In this document: piece after piece, positions 33,124 to 43,265 of the stretch
Layout of the letters: each line of letters begins with the position of its first letter
Position numbering within the stretch: position 1 is the first letter of the stretch
Source: Sclerodactyla briareus
Taxonomy: Eukaryota; Echinodermata; Holothuroidea; Dendrochirotida; Sclerodactylidae
Length of the DNA: 64,000 bases
NCBI GenBank assembly: GCA_026419785.1
Contig: JAODTK010004532.1
Coordinates: 186,001 to 250,000 of the forward strand
Reading direction: 5' to 3'
Position numbers and translations under genes: made by a program
Notes under the pieces: model-generated
The model's input: only the letters and a program-made list of their open reading frames with translations
Database searches by the model: none
What the model was told of the DNA's origin: nothing

Positions 33124-34720
33124 ACCATGCGCCGCACGGGGGGATACGGGGGGGTCGTGTCCCTCCCCCCCCAGCAGATTTCTGAGCCGAATTTTTTTTT
33201 ATGAAAATGCATTTGAGCATGTTTGTCTGTATGGGTGGAGAGTAGTTCTAACGGTCGTCCCGTCGGCAAAAATATCTGTGTCAGTATTCGACTACCATTG
33301 CAATAGATCTGGCAAAAACACAACAAAAAAATCTCAAAAAGACATTATTGTGTCAAATTTCGCATCGAGCGATTAAAGGTGAAACATTTTCGCGCTTCGC
33401 GCGTTGTGCTTATATGGCGATGTGTCCCGGTCGTTTCCCCATCTCCAGCAGCACTCTATGGAACTTTCTACCTCATTGGCCCCTACCTATAAGTATCTGT
33501 GATGTAAAATACTGAAATTATACAACAACATTCTCATTGACCTTGAAAACTACAGTCCACCTCTTTTTATCACTAAACCCTTCCGCCTCCGTCCGTTTCC
33601 TTCCTCTACCACGCGCGATTTAGAAATGCAGTGCTTCGGCTATCACATTGCTTCGATTTTTCAACGCAAAAAATATTTCATATCATGTTTGGGACAGTAA
33701 GCTAAAGATAGCTAAATTCCCAAATTTTCTGTGAGATTTCTGTTTTTTCCAGATGTGGCCGGAAGACCCAGGAAAAATTGCAGCGCTTTCGCGCGCACTG
33801 GTGAACTTAGTGTGGGGCACAAATTAATTGAATATTTTCTGGCCAAAAAGTCGGGGCACAGTCGCTAAAGGTCGAGGTCAGACAAAATTTTAGAATTTTC
33901 TACCGATTACAGTATTTGTGATCAAAATGCCCGAATTTGAAGCTTGGTACATGCAGCCTAACCGTTTTGTCGGGAGAGGTCATGTCCGGCTATCTGGGGG
34001 CTGAAGCAAACCGAAATTTTTTTCTTTTACTCTCCGCGCCAACCCATTTGGCGCTTGCCGCTTTGATAGTTTTTCTTGTTCCCCCCACTAAATGTCTGTG
34101 CCCCCCCCCCCCAGTCTTAAAAGTCGAGTGACTCCACTGATAAGGAGGAGAGATTTTTTTAACAGTTTTTGTTATGGCGTTATATACCGTCAAATCAAGT
34201 GTCATATCCCGGAGTCGCTTGGATAGTGAAATCACGTCATACTGATTAGAATTTCAAGTTTGCGGTGTGAATCCATTCCAGTCGACAACATTCAGTCAGC
34301 TGATGTTCATTGTAGCCACTCGGGAAGAAAGCCCGAATTAACGGCTTCAATAGCCTATATGCGCTTGTGAGTGTATTTCACATCTTAAATGCCCATTCAA
34401 AAGCTGCAAATGAAAACAGAGTACAGTTATCAAATGTAGGCTAATTTGAAACGGTTGCCTTCCTTTTTTGGGTAAACTGGCCTCCATACTTTGACTCTCA
34501 TTTCGCTAAATTAACAATACCAAGACTGAGAAAATGTGACCATAATATCACATATTGCATCAAGGAACGCTTAAAACGCTTAAACAATCAAAAATTTTCC
34601 GAGAGGGGAGGGGCCACCCCACCGCCCCCTCCCCTTATACCCCTACCCCATATCGTCTCCAAAACAGATTTGTCAAAAACTGATATGCCCCCCAATCATC
34701 GAACCCTGACGCCGCCCCTG
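33124..34720 (-). mobile_element. hAT-like composite inserted in the satellite
   Basis: On the minus strand the right end begins CAGGGGCGGCGTCAGG (ending at 34720), like the left terminus of the 1733-2051 element. The left end (33124-33140) has a related CATGCGCCGCACGG and continues into ATGAAAATGCATTTGAGCA, also found in that element. Satellite sequence is interrupted here: GACCTGA precedes (33117-33123) and GACGCTGA follows (34721-34728), a possible target duplication with one base change. A second terminus-like CAGTGGAGTCACTCGAC ends at 34137, suggesting a nested insertion. No transposase is seen in 1.6 kb. Confidence 0.55.
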
Positions 34721-34773
34721 GACGCTGACCCCAAAACAATATGGTTTCATGTACTCATATGGGGAACACACAC
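34721..34773 (+). repeat. Dimeric satellite, short block between insertions
   Basis: GACCCCAAAACAATATGG, then CATGTACTCATATGGGGAAC and ACACACC is part of one satellite unit. It joins the end of the hAT-like composite to the left arm of the inverted repeat. Confidence 0.8.
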
Positions 34774-35131
34774 CATACTGTGTTGTCTGTTGAGCTGGTA
34801 ACTGAGACAAAACTCAATATGAAAATAATCGACATAAATCAGTCGTGGGCGGCAAGATTGTTACTGGAGCCCTGCCATGTCTTAACTCTCTCTATGAATA
34901 TAGGGTGCGAACAAATTGAAAATCACTGTGGCATACCCGCGGCATCCATCCTATGGCAACTTATGAACGTCTCCCCCTCGTAGTGGAAGACTGAGGGCGG
35001 TAGTGTCTCGTACTGACAGATATCGCTCTCATTCTATGTAATGCAGTTCGGCTTCACAAGCAGATTTTAACCATGTCGTTTTTTTATCTCCCGACCGCTA
35101 CCCCACCAGCTCTAACCTTTTTAACATTTTG
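34774..35131 (+). repeat. Left arm of a ~355-bp inverted repeat
   Basis: Starts CATACTGTGTTGTCTG and contains TCAGTCGTGG, TGTTACTGGAGCC, CATGTCTTAA, GAACAAATTGAAAATCACTG, ACTGAGGGCGGTAGTGTCTC, CAGATATCGCTCT and GCTTCACAA. All are found in reverse complement, in order, at 36080-36432. The arm interrupts a satellite unit, which resumes near 35318 as ATGAACTTCATCCATCAGG, so the whole insert is about 545 bp. The 80-residue frame at 34741-34983 lies here and is not supported as a gene. Confidence 0.85.
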
Positions 35132-35317
35132 CTAACTGTTTTTTACATAAAACGCGAAGACCATACTTTTTCGTTTAGCCTTTTTAGTATTTTAAACTGA
35201 CCTGTTCTCATAATGTTTATCTGCGTTTTAATATTCGTCTTCTTATTTGACTGGCAGATTGTATTTCCTTTTCTGAGGATTCTAATAAGTGATCTATCTA
35301 ATACTATCTAGCACATC

Positions 35318-36079
35318 GATTATGAACTTCATCCATCAGGTGGGGTCGAGTTATCTGTTTACAGGCCAACTTGGCTAAAATATCCAATTTTTTCACAAAT
35401 TTTCTATTTTCGACCAAATTCAATCTGACCTGACCAAAAACCAAGGGCTCATGTACTCCATCCATGGGGAACATACATCACCAAGTATGGCCTCCAATGC
35501 ATCCAGGTGGGGTCGAGTTATCATGTTTTACAAGCCACAAATGGCTGAAATATCGACTTTTCAAGAAATTCTAATTTTTTAACCAAAATTCACCCCCGAC
35601 TGAACCAAAACATAGGGTTCCTGTACTCCCCTAAGAAAGCTATACACCTAATTTCAACTTGATTCTGACCAACCTGTCGTGACTTATCGTGTTTACAAGG
35701 GTTGTCATACTTTGACCTCTGGTGCCTCTGACCTGACCCAAAACAATAGAATTAATGTACGCATCATGGGGAACACACCTACCACGTATGAGCTTCACTC
35801 CATCCAGGTGGGTTGAGTTAGCTGTGTTTTACAATCCAAAATTGGCTAAAAATGTTGACTTTTCATAAATTTCCCCATTTTTCGAACCAAAATTCACTTC
35901 CGACCTGTACCAAAAAAGAACATAGGGTTCCTGTATACTCCTCATAAGGCAAGCTGTACACAGAATTCCAACTTGAAATCAACCAACCATCTGGACACAT
36001 CGTGTTGACAAGGTTTCAAGACGTGACCTCTGGTGACTCAGATTACCTCTGACCTGACTCCTCGTACTCGTCGAGGAAT
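35318..36079 (+). repeat. Dimeric satellite, block 2
   Basis: About four half-units are visible, each with the CAAAACATAGGGTTC-type core or its CATGTACTC counterpart, GCTTCAxTCCATCCAGGTGG and TTTTCACAAATTTT. Units carry small indels relative to block 1. DR-type TGACCT motifs recur near 35713-35738 and 36022-36055, all slightly mutated. Confidence 0.82.
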
Positions 36080-36432
36080 CAAAAAAAATGGTAAGAGCTG
36101 GTTGTTAGGGAAAAAAACCTACCTGTAAATCTGCATTGTGAAGCCTAACGCATTACCTATGAATGCAGAGCGATATCTGTCAGTTCGAGACCACTAACCG
36201 CCCTCAGTCCTTCACTACGATGGATGAGACGTTAATCAAGTTGGCAATATAATGGTTGCCGCCGGGTCATTCCACAGTGATTTCAATGTTGTTCGCACCT
36301 CTAAAACCCATAGAGCGCGTTATTAAGACATGGCAAGCTCCAGTAACAATTCCTGCCTGCACGACTGATATGTCATTAATTATTTTCATGCGAGTTTTGT
36401 CAAGTTACCAGCCCTACAGACAGCACAGTATG
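36080..36432 (-). repeat. Right arm of the ~355-bp inverted repeat
   Basis: Reverse complement of 34774-35131 with about 15-20 percent visible divergence and small indels; it ends CAGCACAGTATG at 36432. The left boundary abuts satellite sequence (CTCGTCGAGGAATC). No target duplication is evident at the outer ends. The two arms could be independent insertions of one family or the termini of one element with a ~950-bp interior. Confidence 0.85.
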
Positions 36433-38711
36433 TCAAGAGTAAACAGATAACCGAGTCATAAAAGATAACAAGTATTTCTGGATTAACATTAAAAATGTTC
36501 AGTTTACGTAAGCCGTAGAGACGGGGTTTTAGCCTTTTTTCAACGTCGCGAAAATTGTTCCTTCCATTTCAGCTCATCATCATGACCACACCTAGATATC
36601 ATAATTCTCGAGACTCTTTCAATTTCATCACTGTTAATATTGAACTGGGTATACTGTGACGCTAGGTCACCTAAGTGTAACAAGTCTGACAACTGCATAA
36701 CGTATAATCCGTCTTGTTCAAACCAATTTCACATCCAGTTTAGGAAGAGGAATAGACGTCACTGATATGAGAACCCTCAAAAATGGGTAGTTAGCAGGAA
36801 AATCGTGAACTATAGCAAACGTCATCTAGAAAGTACCCAACAGAATTAGCGGCCCAGGGAAAGCGGGCTGGGATTCCGTTGACGAGAACCCAAGTTATTC
36901 GGTTGTAGTGATGCTTTATATTATTATCTGGAGGTAATAAAGCGCTATGGGAAGGATCATCCATGCCCCGTTAGACGCGCACCTGCGGCACCTCGCCCTA
37001 ACATCCTGCCACCGCTCGGCATTCATCCCGTTTTCATTCTCCCTCTCATACATTATTAGCTTTTTAAATGTTATCGCTCACAATTTCTTGTTTGATGCAA
37101 GAGGATCAACTTTGTACTTGAAACTCCTACGGACACAATAACCAAATTAGAAATTGGGCGTGCCGTCAAAGTTATCTATCTGTTTATACTGATCTGAGAG
37201 TTGGGTGTGCTGAGGGAATGATTTGTCTTGCCAACGACATCCCTCTATATGTCTCTTGTTTTTTAGCTGCGGGTGGCAGCTCAACAGTCCACATGTCTCT
37301 CCGCCCGTCCGGTCCGTCCGTCCGTTGGTCCCCTTCGTTTCTTTGTTCGGTGTCCGTTCTGTTCGCACATTCACTTCCTAACTTTTAAACGTACGTGCGA
37401 AAAAACATCAGGTTGAAACAGGTTGAAACTTGGTGAGTGGATAAGCATGCCACTGGCTCGGCTGAGTTACATTTCCCGTTTTGTACAGTGTATTTTGATT
37501 GTAATTAATCCGAATAATTACCCCAATTATCCTTCCCACAGCCATTCCCAATGGCTTTCTGTGAGAGAGGTTTGTTTTACATAACTCCCTATCCCTGCGG
37601 AGCGGGTAGCAGCTAGAGGGGACGTTTAATACATTCAATCTGTCAGCACCAAGGTGGAATGAATAGGGGCAATGGGGAACTCACAGGCCATTCGGTCGGA
37701 GGATCTTGTTTCACCTTCTCATTATCTACAGGTGCTGGCTGGTCACTTCAGCATCGTGTGGAACTATAATCAATGGAGGAATGAATTGGAGGCTATGTGG
37801 ACTCACAACAGTTCCAAGAGTGTTTACACTGTTCACTGCTACAGGCTAGGAATGAGCAAGGCATATAGCAAATATGGCCAATTGGTAGACATTTTCAAAG
37901 TCATTCCAAGTAGTGTCCGGTAAAAGATCAATCTAATTGTTGACATACAATGCATGTGGAATGGTTAAGACCATGCAGTGTATTCCCAGAGGAATTTTTT
38001 GGGGCCGTCCGCAGCCTCCGAGATGTTACACTTGCGCTTGTTTATATTCGTACATCTACCACAACCTGAATGAATCCAAAGACTGCCCGTAGCAAGGATG
38101 TCTTATTAACGTGGCGGTTATTTTGAAATCTAAGATGGCGGCAATGTGGAACTCCGTAAAGCAATTCTGGAAAATTTGTCGACCCACCAGACTCTTCCTC
38201 GTACTGCCCAAACTGACCAGAATTTTTACAACAACACACAATAGTCAGCGGCCGTTTCATCACATATGGTGTAGTTTTGGCTTCCAAAATGTGAGCCAAT
38301 TAAGTGCTAGTCACCACAAGTGAATCTATTGGATGCCATACCTCCCAAATATCAGTCCCCCCGAAAATTAACCTATGATTTTCCTGTCTTATTGTTTCCG
38401 ATCAACAAGGGAAAGTCCGAATATGGCCATTTTGAGAGAATTGAAAGATGGCGATTCTCACAATACACCACTTCCAGTTTTCCCACAATTTACCTGGATT
38501 CAACAAAAAGATTATCTCAGTGTGAGACTATATGGCCTTGTGTAAGTCTATAAGGTCATGGTTAGTCTGTATGGTCTCAAATATGTATAGCCACACAGCT
38601 CGAGATATGCAAGAACATCGCTCGGAATGGTGGACACCGGCAAAATGGTTTTCCTGTTCAAAGGACAACAACATGATGAATATTTAAGTGGCACCCTCAA
38701 ACTTACTGATA
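36433..38711. other. Unassigned sequence
   Basis: About 2.3 kb without a recognisable gene or array. Short frames such as 37672-37923 (83 residues, plus) carry no known motif. AAGATGGCGGC (38132) and GAAAGATGGCGATT (about 38441) are weakly similar. Confidence 0.4.
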
Positions 38712-39075
38712 GACGGTGAGGTGGCGGAACGGTATAGTGTCCCCTGCAATGCCTGATGTCCCTGGTTCAAACCCTAGTGTCGTCACAGACACCAAACTTC
38801 ACCCCGCTCCTTTCCTCGTGTAGGAAAGCGTTGCACGAGTGGAAGCTACTGCTCTCGTCTGTCGGATGGGGCTGTTAAATGGCCGATCCCGGGAGCAGGA
38901 ATTTTCTCACCCCCTGCCTCGTTACAAAACATGGCCCTTCGAAAAGAGTAGGGCGAGATACGCCTGGTGTCCTTCCACACCTGAAAATGGAGCCCTCTAC
39001 AATTTCCGACTGGGGATTTCCTTAGTCAGCGAAGCACCTTTCGGGTGGAACATAACACGAGGCGTATAAGTAAGT
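38712..39075 (+). mobile_element. tRNA-derived SINE, copy 3, best preserved
   Basis: The 5' head has an A-box-like GTGGCGGAACGGTATAGTG (38721-38739) and a canonical B box GGTTCAAACCC (38764-38774), about 40 bp apart as in a tRNA gene. The body (GTCGTCACAGACACC, CTCTCGTCTGTCGGATGGGG, CGATCCCGGGAGCAGGAATT and so on) matches copies 1 and 2. The 3' end is AAGTAAGTA. SINEs of this type are copied by the machinery of a partner LINE; which partner is not shown here. The 76-residue frame at 38839-39069 is inside it. Confidence 0.9.
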
Positions 39076-39899
39076 ATGTCCGGATGAGCCACGAGCGTGT
39101 AATTTTTTTTTCATCGGGATCTTCGAATTATTTATGGGCCTATAACCTGGCTGGTCAATATTGGGTTCAGCGTAGGCCCTTTTGCCCTATACAGGCTTTT
39201 TTCGTACCGATTAGAGGGCCATATCTCTAAGAAATCTGTGCATTTGTTCACCTACCCTATGTATCAGTACGGCATATCTATTGATTCTTCGGCCGCACCA
39301 CTTATTCCAGTATTGTACACATTCAATCCTCATTGATTGTTACGTTAATTTATCATAGGGGAAAGAGACATCTTCGTTTGACGGGTTACGACTTTCCTCC
39401 GGTTATACAGTATTCCTTGGAAGATCGTGTGTGATCAACATAACATTGCATGTATTACCGACTTGACTTTGATGGCATACCTGTAAAGTATTCGGAGGTA
39501 GGAGTCGTCAAACGATGAAAAATGTTTGCTTGCTTGAGTTCAGTACAGAGAATGTCTGCTTGCGATTAATGTCGGCAGGCTGCATTCTCTCAAACATAGT
39601 TAATGACCTTGAACGAATGAGGAATTTCAGAGGCTTCCGAGATGTTCGTCGGTGTATGGGAACAGAGACCCTTCTGCCGTCGTACCCATGACTAGAATAG
39701 GCTTATATAAGCAGAACTAAAGTGGTGCATCAAATTGTGTGTTGTTCCTACAGTTACCAGGTGTGCGGTATGGTTGCGATGATGGAATTCAGACAACTAC
39801 ACCACCTATGCAGCATTGCTCTACTGTATGTCACCCAGGTTTCAAATATGTTATCAAAGATACCAAAGTACTTTCTTTAGTAAATAGTGCCACCCACCC
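39076..39899. other. Unassigned sequence
   Basis: No repeat recognised. A cysteine-containing frame at 39739-39957 (72 residues, plus) follows a splice-acceptor-like TTGTTCCTACAG (39742-39753), but the family is unknown and the evidence is weak. Confidence 0.35.
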
Positions 39900-40150
39900 C
39901 AATATTGGAAAATATCTCTTCTTCCATTCCTGCCGTAATCCTTCCTTCGCAGATTGAAGTCAGAATGGAGAAAACATCACGCTCTCCTGTACTAATTTCG
40001 ATGCTGCTGCAGAACGCTTAGATGTTTTTTGTACAATCAAATTAGGGAACTATTAATCGACTGGAGAGAGGTAAAAAAAGCTGCAGGATGGATATGATAT
40101 CACTGATACCGGGGATCTCGTGATTATTGAGGCCCGATTTTGACGCCCAA
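39900..40150 (+). repeat. Dispersed repeat, pair member D1
   Basis: GAAAATATCTCTTCTTCCAT, GATTGAAGTCAGAATGGAGA and a CGATGCTGCTG segment, ending GATATGATATCACTGATACC, are all matched in order at 42045-42275. The GATATCACTGATACC end also occurs near 16300 with the following TCTCTTGATCATTAAGGCC. Confidence 0.7.
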
Positions 40151-41103
40151 CAGAATTATACTAATAGAAGTGCTGCTTCCTTGCACAGATCAGTTCGAAA
40201 AGATACATCCCATTCGATAAAGCAAGGTATGTATGTATGGTTATCTGTATGCATGCAGATAACCGCTCATTGACTAACTTACATCGTAATCCTGAAATTG
40301 CGAATGCACTGCCATCTCAAATAACTACAACACCATTACAAGTTCACAAGTATCATATCGAAACTTAGCAGTATGCTTCCGCGAACGGCTCCTATATCGA
40401 GCTGTGGCGCCACGCCCCTCTGCGCACTGGGTTGCCAACCCCCCTCGGGGCGCACGTGCTGCAGGCGCGATGAAAAACTCATAGGCCTAAGTCCACCATG
40501 CTTAACTGTATATACCGTTTGTGCGAAATCAGGCAGGCACAGTCTGGTGACATTTCTCGATGTTACCCCCGCAAGCCATTGACATTAGGTGCATATGCTG
40601 CTAGCAAAAAATTACTGGTGTCGTGACGTCCAACGTATATTTAAATGTCTCGCAGTCATACGGCAGTAATACTACCTCGGAAGTTAGCTCCTGCAAGAAA
40701 ACGAGGTAATTAACCCCTCCTCCACATTTAACAATCTGACCATTTCATCCATACATTTCCTCAACTTGAGGATTATGGTCGATGAAACGGCAATTTTGAC
40801 AATATGGTAATCGTAATATTACCATAGTATGCATCTATAATACACATTCGCTGCCCTGTGAAGCAAGAAATTTCCGTTCCGTAGTCCATTATATCTAACG
40901 TAGTCCATTTATCTTCTCACTAAATCCACGCACCCAGGGCTGTTTTCAATGTGTTCACAGGTCTGAATATGATTTCTTCAACTTCCTCATTCGTTTAAAC
41001 CCAGAAATGGTCAACATTGAACAACGCTGAAACTAATACACTCGGTATGTGGGGCCCCATAACACAGCTTACGGAACCCTAGAGACCAGAGCTAATCTGG
41101 AGA

Positions 41104-41300
41104 TCGGATTAGCTCAGTCAGTATAGCTTAGCACTTGTGATCGAAAGGTTCCGAGTTCGAATCCCAGTCGGCTGGTCATTACCAGGCAATGCGCTTTATC
41201 TCCGGTGCTTCGTCCAACTCAGCGTTATTGGAGAACCCTGAGAGGTACTCGTAGTAGAGATCGAAAACCATGAAAGCGGAATTATTAAAATAAAAAGATA
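41104..41300 (+). mobile_element. tRNA-derived SINE, different family
   Basis: GATTAGCTCAGTCAGTATAG (from 41106) is a good A-box and D-arm, followed by a B box GAGTTCGAATCCC (41153-41165). The acceptor arms do not pair, so it is not a working tRNA gene. A unique body follows and ends in AATTATTAAAATAAAAAG (41281-41298), an A-rich tail. The body differs from the 38.7-kb family, so this is a second SINE family. Confidence 0.65.
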
Positions 41301-42044
41301 ATTAATTCACCCATGCAGTCGTACATTGCACCACAACCATTGGATGCGACCCATGGACTGGACACAAGCCTATTCGTTTTAAACAATCAACAACTACGCG
41401 AGAGGAATGAGGTAACTTCAGCAGTAATAAAATAAATGAGAGGATATATCATGGAGAGTGAGGGTCGATTGCATTGCGACGGCAACATGCCGTCGTAATC
41501 TCGTCGAATGCATTGCCTGTATGCAAGACCCGAACCTAATTCACTTCAGAGTTGCACATCCAATGCGGATTGCAACTTTATGGTTTTGGGGGGTTGGGGC
41601 AATATCAAGGACCCTGCCTGAAACCAGGCGCCACACGACAAACACGACATAATACAGTAAGAGATCAACCGCCGCGAAAGACTCGCCACAATTTTTGGGT
41701 TATTCCGGGCAAAAGTACAGAAATCGGGATAATGTAAAAAAAAAATCGTGACAATCAATAAATAAAAAACGGTAACTCAGCCCAATTTTGTTCTCAACTC
41801 TGGCCTATTTTTTTTAATCGTTGAGGTTGGAGGCTGCCGCTATAGCCTAGCCCATCCTGCCATTGACGTCTATGCGATTGCGCTTCCCCACCCAAAAGCA
41901 AAATCGCGCACCGGAGACCAAAAGGATATCAGATTGATTATCATGTGGTGTGATACAATCGATTACGTCGAGCACTATTCGAGCCAAGACAAAGTTGGAC
42001 GAAGGAAATTCCGCGCATATGCATTACAGTAAATCTATTCACGC

Positions 42045-42275
42045 ACATGAAAAATATCTCTCTTCCATTCTGCAGTTTCTGCTCTTCACAGATTGAAGAT
42101 CAGAATGGAGAAAACATTCACGCTTCTCCTGTAGTGTGCGATGCTGCTCAAGCTCATATGCCGAAAGGTCTGTCATTACAATAACTGGTGGAAACCACCC
42201 ACCCATACATTACGATTGGCGAATGGCCAAAAAAGCGTCAAGGGATTTAAAAGATGATATGATATCACTGATACC
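42045..42275 (+). repeat. Dispersed repeat, pair member D2
   Basis: Same orientation as D1 and aligned over about 230 bp with several indels. After GATATCACTGATACC it diverges immediately, whereas D1 and the 16.3-kb copy continue together. Confidence 0.7.
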
Positions 42276-42679
42276 TTAATGTATTACATCAAATTCTTAA
42301 TTTTTTTTGAATCTGAAAAAGGACACGGGGAGACAATATTTGAGTTGCTAGGATGGATTGCAAAACTGACGATCATTGAACATTCTCGTCCATTGTTTCT
42401 TCTCATTCTTTGATTTCACAAAAGATAAGCATTCAACAACTCCCAAGTCAGACGTAGTCTCTGAACTGACAGACAGAGGTAACTATTGGTATATCTACAC
42501 CGTCAATCCTACCAATTTTAGTAAACCTTATTACAACTTGATATTTTCTTTGCCTTGGATACGAATGGATATTTAAGTCCTTTCTCTTGTGACAACTCTC
42601 AAAACCAGTATTAAGGATCCCTATACGTATCACTGCTGTAGTGATATGCCGATTGTCTATTGTTAGGATCGAAACATCG

Positions 42680-42812
42680 GATACTCATAGAGGGTACGTG
42701 TACGGTGTGAAAGATATCTCTTTTTTCTCGGTCGGCTTGGAGTTGCAATAATGAGGAGACCAATAACTGGTTGTATAGAGTGTATTGCGACACAGTTCAG
42801 AAACCAGGGTTA
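42680..42812 (+). repeat. Dispersed repeat, pair member E1
   Basis: GTACGTGTACGGTGTGAAAG, ATATCTCTTTTTTCT, TTGGAGTTGCAAT and GTGTATTGCGACACAGTTCA are matched in order at 48702-48820. Class unknown. Confidence 0.7.
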
Positions 42813-42964
42813 CTAAAAAGTTTGACAGAAAAAAATGACGCCAGATTTCGAGAACCGTGGAGATCAATATCAAGCGTTCATAACCGGTTATAAATCAGAA
42901 TTTGTTACAGTGGCTGTTAGGATTTAGTCGAAGAGAACTTCGTGTGTGGTTCCCCAAACTGAGT

Positions 42965-43265
42965 ACATTAATCCCTGTTGCTTTGTGGTCAGACCAAGGT
43001 CAACCTATGGCCAACAAATGTCAAGGTCTGTAAACTTTGTAAACACAATATCTCCAGAACGGCTTTGGTCCCCCCCCCCCCCGAAAAAAAAAAAAAAAAT
43101 TCATGCTGAAATTTGCTAGACCCTCCCATCATTGGGAGAAATGGACCCTGTCTTCTCGGTGTAGACATGGAAGTCCCTTTGGGGACGTTGACATTTTGGC
43201 TTGTGAACACGATAACCCGACCTACCTGGATGGATCAAGCTCAACTTGGTAAGGCATATGGGGTT
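42965..43265 (-). repeat. Degenerate relative of the dimeric satellite
   Basis: CAAGGTCTGTAAACTTTGTAAACA-type sequence, ACTTTGTAAACACAATA and CTTGTGAACACGATAACCCG, then GGATGGATCAAGCTCAACTT, correspond to minus-orientation satellite motifs seen at 51.1-51.9 kb. A C run (about 43071-43082) next to an A run (43085-43099) interrupts it. Confidence 0.55.

Noticed and set aside
33124-34720. Autonomous transposase gene inside the hAT-like composite
   Set aside because: No frame over about 90 residues and no transposase motif could be seen in either strand.
39739-39957. Cysteine-containing frame after a splice-acceptor-like site, perhaps an exon
   Set aside because: Cysteine spacing does not match a domain that I can name, and there is no paired donor or neighbouring exon evidence.
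41104-41180. Functional tRNA gene
   Set aside because: Promoter boxes are good, but the acceptor and T stems have several mismatches and an A-tailed body follows, so a SINE is the better reading.
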